Positions 27,562 to 34,178 of a DNA stretch of 64,000 nucleotides are shown one piece after another. The stretch spans positions 62,001 through 126,000 of the forward strand of contig NZ_BJCL01000002.1 in the NCBI RefSeq assembly GCF_005403045.1. The letters run 5' to 3'. The translations under genes and the position numbers were made by a program. This stretch comes from Pseudaquabacterium pictum. GTDB taxonomy: Bacteria > Pseudomonadota > Gammaproteobacteria > Burkholderiales > Burkholderiaceae_C. Each line of letters opens with the position of its first letter. Within the stretch, counting starts at the first letter, position 1. Below the pieces are notes generated by a model that worked only from the letters and a program-made list of their open reading frames with translations, was not told the DNA's origin and did not search any database.

Positions 27562-28170
27562 TCAGGGCCCGGCCGCCGGCAAGGTGCCGGTTGTAGGGCG
27601 GCGGCATCCGGGTGTCGGTACGGTGGCGAACACGTGGTCCCACAGGCCGGTGCTGACGCCATAGCCGCCGGGCGCGGGCGCATGGTGGTGCAGCGCATGC
27701 CAGCGGCGCCGCGCCCGCATCCAGGCGCCACCACCGCCGTGGTGGGCGCCGTGGTGCACCACGCCATAGGCCAGGTAGCCCAGCACCAGCCCCAGGGTCA
27801 GCGCCTGGGCATGGGCCGCGCCCAGCAGCCACCAGGCCGGCACGAACACCAGCCCGCCGATCAGCGTGCTGCTCAGCAGCGTGGGACCGCAGATCAGCGC
27901 CCGCGGCCGCTGGTGGTGCAGCACATGCCAGGCCTTGAACGGTGGCAGGCCGTGCAGCACGAAACGGTGCAGCAGGTACTCCGCCAGGGTCCAGGCCGCG
28001 GCACCGGCGGCCGCCAGGGCCAGGGCGGGGCCCAGGCCGGTGGCCACCGGGGTGGCAGGCATCCCGGCCCCCACCGCCACCGCCAGCCCCAGGGCCAGCG
28101 CGGCATGCCAGGCGAAGTCGGCCCAGTAGACCGTGGGACTGTGTTCCAGCGAGAGCAGACCCATGCGCAT
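27562..28170 (-). CDS. Fatty acid hydroxylase/sterol desaturase family membrane protein
   Basis: The 202-residue protein has four or so hydrophobic helices and the His-rich diiron motifs of the superfamily: HRFVLH, HVLHH, HHGAHH and HALHHH. They match the order and spacing of short bacterial fatty acid hydroxylases that act on membrane lipids. The C-terminus GVSTGLWDHVFAT is also typical. The substrate is not known. It lies 38 bases upstream of, and in line with, the OmpA-like gene, so it may be the first gene of the same unit. A second in-frame ATG at 28164 is an alternative start. Confidence 0.82.
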   Translation of the reverse strand: MRMGLLSLEHSPTVYWADFAWHAALALGLAVAVGAGMPATPVATGLGPALALAAAGAAAWTLAEYLLHRFVLHGLPPFKAWHVLHHQRPRALICGPTLLSSTLIGGLVFVPAWWLLGAAHAQALTLGLVLGYLAYGVVHHGAHHGGGGAWMRARRRWHALHHHAPAPGGYGVSTGLWDHVFATVPTPGCRRPTTGTLPAAGP

Positions 28171-28396
28171 CCTGTCGGCCGGCGCATCCGGCCCGGGCCG
28201 GGCCGGCCCCGCAGGCCGTGGCCCAAGCTAACCGCCGCGCCCGGGTCGGTCGGTGCGGTGCCGCACAGTCGGCGCACCGTCGCATGCCTATGATCCGGCC
28301 ACCCTCCGGTGCTGGCACCGGTGAACGCCGCATGCGCGCCAGCACGCCGCGCCATGCCCCCGCGCTGCCCTGCAGCGCCCCACCGGAGGCCCGCCC

Positions 28397-29116
28397 ATGA
28401 CACCCAAGACCGAACCGAAGGACAACCAGCTGCTGGCCGCCCTGCCCCCCACCGAATGGGAGCGCTGGCTGCCGCAGCTGGAGCGGGTGACCATGCCGCT
28501 GGGCCAGGTGGTCTATGAGTCCGGCCGGTCACTTAGCCATGTGGTGTTTCCCACCACCGCCATCGTGTCGCTGCTGTACGTGATGGAAAACGGCGCCTCG
28601 GCCGAGATCGCGGTGGTGGGGCATGAGGGCGTGGTCGGCATCTCGCTGTTCATGGGCGGTGAATCCACCCCCAGCCGCGGCGTGGTGCAGAGCGCCGGCG
28701 AGGGCTTCCGCCTGCGCGCCGCCGCCATCAAGGACGAGTTCAACCGCTCCCATCCGGTGATGCACCTGCTGCTGCGCTACACCCAGGCGCTGATCACCCA
28801 GATGGCGCAGACGGCGGTGTGCAACCGCCACCACAGCCTGGACCAGCAGCTGTGCCGCTGGCTGCTGCTGAGCCTGGACCGCCTGCCCGGCAACGAGCTG
28901 GTGATGACGCAGGAGCTGATCGCCAACATGCTGGGCGTGCGCCGCGAGGGCGTGACCGAGGCGGCGCTGAAGCTGCAGAAGCTGGGCCTGATCCGCTATG
29001 CCCGTGGCCACATCACCGTGCTCGACCGGCCCGGCCTGGCCGAGCGCACCTGCGAGTGCTATGCCGTGGTCAAGAAGGAATACGAGCGGCTGCTGCCGGA
29101 GCGCCAGGCCATGTGA
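28397..29116 (+). CDS. Crp/Fnr-family transcriptional regulator (first of pair)
   Basis: The 239-residue protein has an N-terminal cyclic-nucleotide-binding-like domain (PLGQVVYESGRSLSHVVFP, then AEIAVVGHEGVVGI) and a C-terminal winged helix (MTQELIANMLGVRREGVTEAALKLQKLGLI). It lacks the N-terminal cysteine cluster of FNR. The domain resembles the stress-associated Crp/Fnr-like branch common in Burkholderiales, whose ligand is unknown. A perfect GGAGG ribosome binding site precedes the ATG by 7 bases. It is followed by a second, related regulator, so they are likely a tandem duplication that diverged. Confidence 0.88.
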   Translation: MTPKTEPKDNQLLAALPPTEWERWLPQLERVTMPLGQVVYESGRSLSHVVFPTTAIVSLLYVMENGASAEIAVVGHEGVVGISLFMGGESTPSRGVVQSAGEGFRLRAAAIKDEFNRSHPVMHLLLRYTQALITQMAQTAVCNRHHSLDQQLCRWLLLSLDRLPGNELVMTQELIANMLGVRREGVTEAALKLQKLGLIRYARGHITVLDRPGLAERTCECYAVVKKEYERLLPERQAM

Positions 29117-29232
29117 GCGACCGGGCGCCGCCTGTGTTCGACAGGGCACAGACCGGCGCCACCGTGCTGCCCAGACTGTCCGGCTTGCATGCCACGGGCC
29201 CCACCCGTGGCGGCCCACCTGCGGAGCACCCC

Positions 29233-29925
29233 TTGGCCCCTGACCAGAACCACCTGCTTGAACTGCTGCCGGCCGCCGACCTCGAGCGCCTGCTGGGGCG
29301 CTGCGAGAGCGTGCAGCTGCACCTGGGCGATGTGCTTTGCGAAGCCGGCGTGCCGCTGCCCTTTGCCTACTTCCCGGTCGATGGCTTCATCTCCCTGCTC
29401 ACCCGCATCGAGGACCACCCCAGCCTGGAGGTGGGCATGGTCGGGCGGGAGGGCCTGTTCGGCGCTGCGCTGGTGCTGGGGGTGGCGGTGTCGCCGCTGC
29501 AGGCCCTGGTGCAGGGCGCCGGCCAGGCCTGGCGCCTGCCCGCGGCTGCGCTGGTGCGCGAGTTGGCGCGCAGCGCCGCCCTGCGGCAGACGCTGCACCG
29601 CTATGTGTACGTGGTGATGGCGCAAATGGCCTCGTCGGCCGCCTGCCTGCGCTTCCACCTGATCGGCCCGCGCCTGGCGCGCTGGCTGCTGATGAGCGCC
29701 GACCGGGCGCATGCCAGCCAGTTCCAGGTGACGCATGAGTTCCTGGCCTGCATGCTGGGCGTGCGCCGGGTGGGCGTGACAGTCGCGGCAGGCGAACTGC
29801 AGCGCCTCGGCCTGATCGCCTACCACCGCGGCCGGGTCACGGTGCTCGACCGTGCCGGCCTGGAGCAGGCCGCCTGCCCCTGCTATGCCCGGCAGCACCT
29901 GGCTTACCAGGCGCTGCTGGCATGA
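29233..29925 (+). CDS. Crp/Fnr-family transcriptional regulator (second of pair)
   Basis: The 230-residue protein is related to the one before it: LLELLPAADLERLL aligns with the first gene's N-terminus, LEVGMVGREGLFGAAL with its effector domain, and THEFLACMLGVRRVGVTVAAGELQRLGLI with its helix-turn-helix. The start was set at a TTG (29233) with a GGAG site 7 bases before it, because the product then lines up with the first regulator. A GTG at 29113 overlapping the first gene's stop is the alternative and would add 40 residues of unusual sequence. The last coding bases form the first unit of a 32-base tandem repeat. Confidence 0.82.
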   Translation: MAPDQNHLLELLPAADLERLLGRCESVQLHLGDVLCEAGVPLPFAYFPVDGFISLLTRIEDHPSLEVGMVGREGLFGAALVLGVAVSPLQALVQGAGQAWRLPAAALVRELARSAALRQTLHRYVYVVMAQMASSAACLRFHLIGPRLARWLLMSADRAHASQFQVTHEFLACMLGVRRVGVTVAAGELQRLGLIAYHRGRVTVLDRAGLEQAACPCYARQHLAYQALLA

Positions 29926-29990
29926 AGCACCTGGCGGACCAGGCGCTGCGGGCATGAAGCACCTGGCGGACCAGGCGCTGCGGGCCTGAG
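29895..29990. repeat. Three tandem copies of a 32-bp unit across the end of the second Crp/Fnr gene
   Basis: Units at 29895-29926, 29927-29958 and 29959-29990 begin with GCACCTGGC. The second and third units differ at only two positions, and the first has three changes relative to the second. The first unit contains the gene's last codons and stop; the others are noncoding. The period is not a multiple of three, so copies are in different frames. This looks like replication slippage. Confidence 0.9.
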
Positions 29991-30015
29991 GCAGGTCAGC
30001 GGTCCTGCGCCGCGC

Positions 30016-30357
30016 TCAGCGGTGCGAGCGGCCGGCCAGGCTCAACAGCGCCATCACCGCGGCACCGGCCGCCGCTGCGAACAGCATCGACTTGACCGGC
30101 TCGTCGTGGATGTAGCCCACGGTGCGCTCGCCGGCGCGGCGGGCGCTGATGCGCAGGTCGCGGGTGCCGTCGCGCAGGGCGTCCAGGCCGCGCTGGCTCA
30201 GGTGGCCGGCATCGGCCTGCAGTTGACGGGCCGACTGCGACAGACCCTCCAGCGCCTGGTGGGCGGCTTCGGTGCCGGCCTGGATGGCGGCGTCGCTGCG
30301 CTGGGTGGCGCGGTCGATCATGTTGGCGGCGGACGCGGGCGTGTTCAGTTCGGTCAT
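30016..30357 (-). CDS. DUF883 (ElaB/YqjD)-family membrane-anchored protein
   Basis: The 113-residue protein has a long helical N-terminal part (ALEGLSQSARQLQADAGHLSQRGLDAL) and a C-terminal helix (MLFAAAAGAAVMALLSLAG) preceded by GYIHDEPVKS, the signature of the ElaB/YqjD/YgaM family. Enterobacterial members are inner-membrane proteins that bind ribosomes in stationary phase. It starts with ATG at 30357. It precedes no partner directly; the DUF1328 gene lies upstream on the same strand, so they may share a transcript. Confidence 0.85.
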   Translation of the reverse strand: MTELNTPASAANMIDRATQRSDAAIQAGTEAAHQALEGLSQSARQLQADAGHLSQRGLDALRDGTRDLRISARRAGERTVGYIHDEPVKSMLFAAAAGAAVMALLSLAGRSHR

Positions 30358-30401
30358 GGTGTTGCCTTTCAGGGTGTGGAGGATGGAAGCGAGGGGCTGG
30401 T

Positions 30402-30566
30402 TCATGGCCGGCGCACCAGGCCGAACAGGAAGCTCAGCACGGCCAGGACCACGAACACGAAGAACAGGATCTTGGCGATGCCCACCGCGCTGGTGGCAAT
30501 GCCACCGAAGCCGAAGACGGCGGCGATCAGGGCGATGACGAGAAAGACGACGGCGTAGTGCAGCAT
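30402..30566 (-). CDS. DUF1328/UPF0391 (YtjA-like) small membrane protein
   Basis: The 54-residue protein is nearly all membrane: two hydrophobic helices ([19 protein letters not shown] and [18 protein letters not shown]) separated by [10 protein letters not shown], the exact layout of the UPF0391 family. Such proteins are often stress-induced, with no known biochemical role. A GGAGACC site precedes the ATG at 30566. Upstream (30567-30705) the region contains GTAGGACGGC, the motif also found before the DUF4398 gene. Confidence 0.9.
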   Translation of the reverse strand: MLHYAVVFLVIALIAAVFGFGGIATSAVGIAKILFFVFVVLAVLSFLFGLVRRP

Positions 30567-30705
30567 GGTGGGTCTCCAGGGTGGGCAGCCGGTGGCTGCA
30601 TCGGTGCCTCCAGTGTGGGCGGACCCGGGTCCGCGCTGTAGCGGCAGCCTGCCCGCGCAGGCGTAGGACGGCGCCGACACCGCGCCCGCCCAATCGGCCA
30701 TGGCC

Positions 30706-31503
30706 CTAGCAAGATAGCTGCGCGGCCGGCAGACGCACCTCGATGCGCGTGCCCCGCCCGGGCGCGCTGGCCAGGTGCAGGCTGCCATGCTCGGCCTGCA
30801 CCCGGTAGCGCATGCCCACCAGGCCGCAGGCGCTGCGCGGCAGCAGGCCGGGGTCGAAGCCCACACCGTCGTCGCGCACCTCCAGCCGCACCTGGCCGCC
30901 GGCCTGGTGCAGGGCCAGCCACACCTGGCTGGCATGGGCGTACTTGCTGATGTTGGTGATCGACTCCTGCACCAGGCGGAACACCATCAGCTCGGCCGTG
31001 GGCGGCAGCTGCACCGGCTGCAGGCTGCAGTGCACCGGGATGTCGGCGGCCTGCGAAAACTCGGCCGCCAGGTTCTCCAGCGTCGGCACCAGGCCCAGTT
31101 GGTGCAGCGATGAGGGATGCAGGTTCTCGCTGATGCTGCGCTTGAGCGCGATCACGCTGTCGAGCGAGGCCACCAGGTGGGCCAGGCGCTCCAGCGCCTC
31201 CGGCGCCTGGCCGGCCAGGCGGCTGCGGATGCGGGCGGCGTCCAGCTTGGCGGCGGTGAGCAGTGCGCCCAGCTCGTCGTGCAGGTCGCGCGCCAGGCGG
31301 GCGCGCTCGTCCTCGCGGGCGGTCTGCAGGTGCTGGGTCAGGGCCACCAGTTCGCCGGTGCGCAGCGCCACCTCGGCCTCCAGCGTCCGCTGCTCGGCCT
31401 GCGAGCGGCGCTGCCGGGCCACCAGGACCAGCGACACCACCGCCAGCACCGCAGCCGTTGCCAGCACCAGCGGGCGTGGCGCCCGGGCCGAGCGGCGGGT
31501 CAC
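30706..31503 (-). CDS. Sensor histidine kinase (NarX/DegS-type, HisKA_3)
   Basis: The 265-residue protein has one membrane helix at about residues 11-29 ([18 protein letters not shown]), then a coiled coil and the dimerisation/phosphoacceptor helix [19 protein letters not shown] with the predicted phospho-His at 75. The HATPase domain includes [16 protein letters not shown] (N box), RDDGVGFDP (G1) and [13 protein letters not shown]. The short extracytoplasmic part gives little room for ligand sensing. The start is a GTG at 31503 overlapping the stop of the upstream BON gene (GTGA). No response regulator gene is near it, so its partner is elsewhere. Confidence 0.85.
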   Translation of the reverse strand: MTRRSARAPRPLVLATAAVLAVVSLVLVARQRRSQAEQRTLEAEVALRTGELVALTQHLQTAREDERARLARDLHDELGALLTAAKLDAARIRSRLAGQAPEALERLAHLVASLDSVIALKRSISENLHPSSLHQLGLVPTLENLAAEFSQAADIPVHCSLQPVQLPPTAELMVFRLVQESITNISKYAHASQVWLALHQAGGQVRLEVRDDGVGFDPGLLPRSACGLVGMRYRVQAEHGSLHLASAPGRGTRIEVRLPAAQLSC

Positions 31504-31898
31504 GATGGCTTCAGCACCAGCCCGTCCTTGACGCTGCGCACGCCGGCGGTGGCACGGGTGAGGGCCAGGGCATGGTCGATCTGCACCTGGGTGTCCAGGG
31601 TGCCGTTCAGGCTGACCTCGCCGGCGCTGGTGGACACGGTGATCGCGAAGGCCTTGGTCTGGGCATCGCCGTCCAGCAGGCTGCGCACCGCGGCGGTGAC
31701 TTCGCCGTCGCTGACCGTCGACGGCTGCACAGCGGCCACCGGCTCGGGTGCCGACTTGCTGCAGGCGCCCAGCAACGCGGCGAACGCCAGCACCACCAGC
31801 GCCGTGGCAACGCCGGCCCGCGGCGCGGAATGGAAGGCGGGGCGGGCGATCAGGGCAGGCGGCACGGCAGTCCTCGTTGGGTGGCGCGCCGGCGTCAC
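31500..31898 (-). CDS. BON-domain lipoprotein coupled to histidine kinase
   Basis: The 132-residue protein has a lipoprotein signal with lipobox LGAC (Cys46) after an unusually long 40-residue leader, then one BON domain (EVTAAVRSLLDGDAQT, then STSAGEVSLNGTL and ATAGVRSVKDGLVL). A later start may be the real one, for example the GTG within the hydrophobic leader. Its stop codon overlaps the kinase start. That coupling suggests the lipoprotein could feed an envelope signal to the kinase, an inference not supported by any known pair. Confidence 0.8.
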   Translation of the reverse strand: MTPARHPTRTAVPPALIARPAFHSAPRAGVATALVVLAFAALLGACSKSAPEPVAAVQPSTVSDGEVTAAVRSLLDGDAQTKAFAITVSTSAGEVSLNGTLDTQVQIDHALALTRATAGVRSVKDGLVLKPS

Positions 31899-31976
31899 GG
31901 CGCAATGCCCCCACGATGCGCGACCAGCGTGCCGGTGTCGGTGCGCCAGCGCACCGCGACCGCGCCCTGCCTGCGG

Positions 31977-32588
31977 CTACAAGTCGGCCGCGTAGCGGCG
32001 CACCATCTGCTCCTGCGATTCGGGAGCCACCTGCAGGCCGGTCTGGTCGGCGATCATCTGGCCGATGGTGGGCAGCACGCTGCGCTCGACCCGGGCCGCC
32101 GGGTCCCACAGCCGGCTGCGCATGAAGGCCTTGGCACAGTGCAGGTAGGCGGCCTGCACGGTCACCCGCAGCACCAGCTTGGGCGCGCGCCTGCCGTCGT
32201 CGCAGGCGGCGATGTCGGCGGGGTCGGTGGACAGCACGGCGCGGCCGTTGACGCGCAGCGTCTCGTCAACGCCGGGCACCATGAACAGCAGCCCCACCTG
32301 CCCGGTGGCCAGGATGTTCTGCAGCGAGTCCAGCCGGTTGTTGCCCGGTGCGTCGGGCAGCAGCAAGGTGTGGTCATCGGGCACCTGGACGAAGCCGGGG
32401 GCGCCGCCGCGCGGCGAGGCATCGAGCTGGTGGTCGGCGCTGCCGGTGGACAGCACCAGGAACGGCGACAACGCGATGAAGCGCCGGCAATGCACGTCCA
32501 GCGCCGGAATCTCCTTGCGCACGGCGCGCTCCATCGGCTGGGCATAAAGCTGGCGCAGTTCGGCGTCGGTGTGCAGCAGGTGGGGCAT
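31977..32588 (-). CDS. FMN-binding pyridoxamine 5'-phosphate oxidase-like protein (MSMEG_1061 type)
   Basis: The 203-residue protein has the split-barrel flavin-binding fold. The conserved segments SPRGGAPGFVQVPDDHTLLLPD and GNNRLDSLQNI, then VGLLFMVPGVDETLRVNG, match the MSMEG_1061-type family. It probably binds FMN or F420-like cofactors and reduces an unknown substrate. It lies alone on the minus strand, 74 bases from the VIT gene and 78 bases from the BON gene. Confidence 0.85.
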   Translation of the reverse strand: MPHLLHTDAELRQLYAQPMERAVRKEIPALDVHCRRFIALSPFLVLSTGSADHQLDASPRGGAPGFVQVPDDHTLLLPDAPGNNRLDSLQNILATGQVGLLFMVPGVDETLRVNGRAVLSTDPADIAACDDGRRAPKLVLRVTVQAAYLHCAKAFMRSRLWDPAARVERSVLPTIGQMIADQTGLQVAPESQEQMVRRYAADL

Positions 32589-32662
32589 GGCGGGCGCCGG
32601 CGCGGCCGGCCTGTGGTGGCGACGGCCCCGATGCTGCCACGCCGCGCCGTCATGCGGCGTGG

Positions 32663-33385
32663 TCAACCAGCGCCGAACTGCCGGCCCACCACGGTGGTCA
32701 ACGCCATCGCCAGCGCACCCCAGAAGCTGACCCGCCACACGCCCGGCCACAGCGCTGCGCCGCCGGCCCAGGCCGACAGGGCACCCAGCCCGGCCAGCGC
32801 CAGCAGCGCGGTGGCGGCCAGCCAGACCATCAGGCTGGTGCGGTTGCCCGCGGCCAAGGTCACCAGCAGCGGCAGCGCCGCGCCCACCGAGAAGGCCGCC
32901 GCCGAGGCCCAGGCCGCCTGCAGCGGCTGCGCCGCCTGCGTGCTGCTGATGCCCAGCTCGTCACGGGCATGGGCGGCCAGCGCATCGGTGGCCGTCAGCT
33001 GCCCGGCCACCTGCAGCGCGAGTGCCGGCTGCAGGCCGCGGGCCTGGTAGAGCGCCGCCAGTTCCTGCAGCTCGCTGGCAGGGCTGCGCTGCAGCTCGGC
33101 ACGCTCGCGGCCCAGGTCGGCCTGCTCGGTGTCGGCCTGGGCATGCACCGACACGTATTCACCGGCGGCCATCGACATGGCGCCCGCCACCAGGCCAGCC
33201 ACGCCGGTCAGCAGCACGCTGTGGCTGTCGGCGTTGGCGGCGGCCACGCCCAGCACCAGGCTGGCGGTGGACACGATGCCGTCATTGGCGCCCAGCACCG
33301 CCGCCCGCAGCCAGCCCACGCGCTGGGTGTGGTGGTGCTCGGGGGCCTGCGCGTCGGCCGCGGGCGCGGCAGGCAGGCGGGCCAT
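32663..33385 (-). CDS. VIT1/CCC1-family transporter
   Basis: The 240-residue protein has a His-rich cytosolic N-terminus (EHHHTQRVGWLRAAVLG). It is followed by the family signature GANDGIVSTASLVLGVAAA and VAGAMSMAAGEYVSVHAQ, a cytosolic helical segment (ELQELAALYQARGLQ) and three more helices. Relatives transport Fe(II) or Mn(II) out of the cytosol. Five bases separate it from the BON gene upstream, so the two are probably cotranscribed. The ATG at 33385 places the His-rich tail at the N-terminus. Confidence 0.88.
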   Translation of the reverse strand: MARLPAAPAADAQAPEHHHTQRVGWLRAAVLGANDGIVSTASLVLGVAAANADSHSVLLTGVAGLVAGAMSMAAGEYVSVHAQADTEQADLGRERAELQRSPASELQELAALYQARGLQPALALQVAGQLTATDALAAHARDELGISSTQAAQPLQAAWASAAAFSVGAALPLLVTLAAGNRTSLMVWLAATALLALAGLGALSAWAGGAALWPGVWRVSFWGALAMALTTVVGRQFGAG

Positions 33386-33390
33386 GCGGC

Positions 33391-34050
33391 TCAGCCGATC
33401 AGCTGCAGGCGGTCGTGCACCGCGCGCACACCGGGCGTGCCCCAGGCCGCATGGTGGGCCAGGGCCCGCTCGGCCGGCGTGCGGATCTGGCCGCAGAGGG
33501 TGACGCCGCTGCCCTCCACCAGCACCCGCAGCGGGCCGCTGGCGATGCGGCGACGCAGCGCCGCCTCGATCGGCCGGCTGTCCGGCGGCGGCGGTGCCGA
33601 CAGCGGCGGGCCGGGCAACACCCGCATCGCATCGGTCAGGCCCTGCACGCCGGGCAGCAGGCGCATCGCATCCAGGATCACCGGCTTCTGCCAGGGCCAG
33701 GCCACCTGGCCGCCCAGCGTGATGCAGCCGCGCAACACCGCCACCTGCACCGTGGGCACCGGCGGCCCCACCAGCCAGGCCAGCACGTTGCGGGCATCGT
33801 GGGCGATGTCGCTGTCGGCACGCGGGCCGCTGGCCGGCGGGCGCACCGTCAGCGCCAGCGCCAGCTGCTGCACGCCGGCCACGCGGCGGGCGGCGCGCTC
33901 GGCGATCCAGCGCTCGGCCGGATTCGGCAACTCGCCGCTGAGGGTGACCACGCCGGCGCGGGCCTGCACCCGGATCGGCCCGGCCTGCAAGGCCGGCTCC
34001 CACTCCAGCTCGTCGGTGACGTCCTGGGCCAGCTGCGCATCGGTCTTCAT
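33391..34050 (-). CDS. Protein with three BON domains
   Basis: The 219-residue protein starts MKTDAQLAQDVTDELEWEP. The first BON module is followed by a second (DSDIAHDARNVLAWLVG, then VQVAVLRGCITLGGQVAW) and a third (RPIEAALRRRIASGPLRVLVEGSGVTLCGQI). No signal peptide is visible, so it may be cytosolic, unlike OsmY. Multi-BON proteins of this kind commonly accompany heat-shock and stress genes in Burkholderiales. It is the first gene of a pair with the VIT transporter and is divergent from the P-type ATPase 128 bases away. Confidence 0.85.
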   Translation of the reverse strand: MKTDAQLAQDVTDELEWEPALQAGPIRVQARAGVVTLSGELPNPAERWIAERAARRVAGVQQLALALTVRPPASGPRADSDIAHDARNVLAWLVGPPVPTVQVAVLRGCITLGGQVAWPWQKPVILDAMRLLPGVQGLTDAMRVLPGPPLSAPPPPDSRPIEAALRRRIASGPLRVLVEGSGVTLCGQIRTPAERALAHHAAWGTPGVRAVHDRLQLIG

Positions 34051-34178
34051 GGCGGGGTCTCGGTGCAGAAAGGTGGAGGTGCGCACAGGCTGCCGGCCCG
34101 CCGCGCGGCCGTCTGTGCGCTGGAGAACACCGCCCCCACCGCACAGACCAGGCGCCGCGGCCGGGCTACAAGCCCAGC

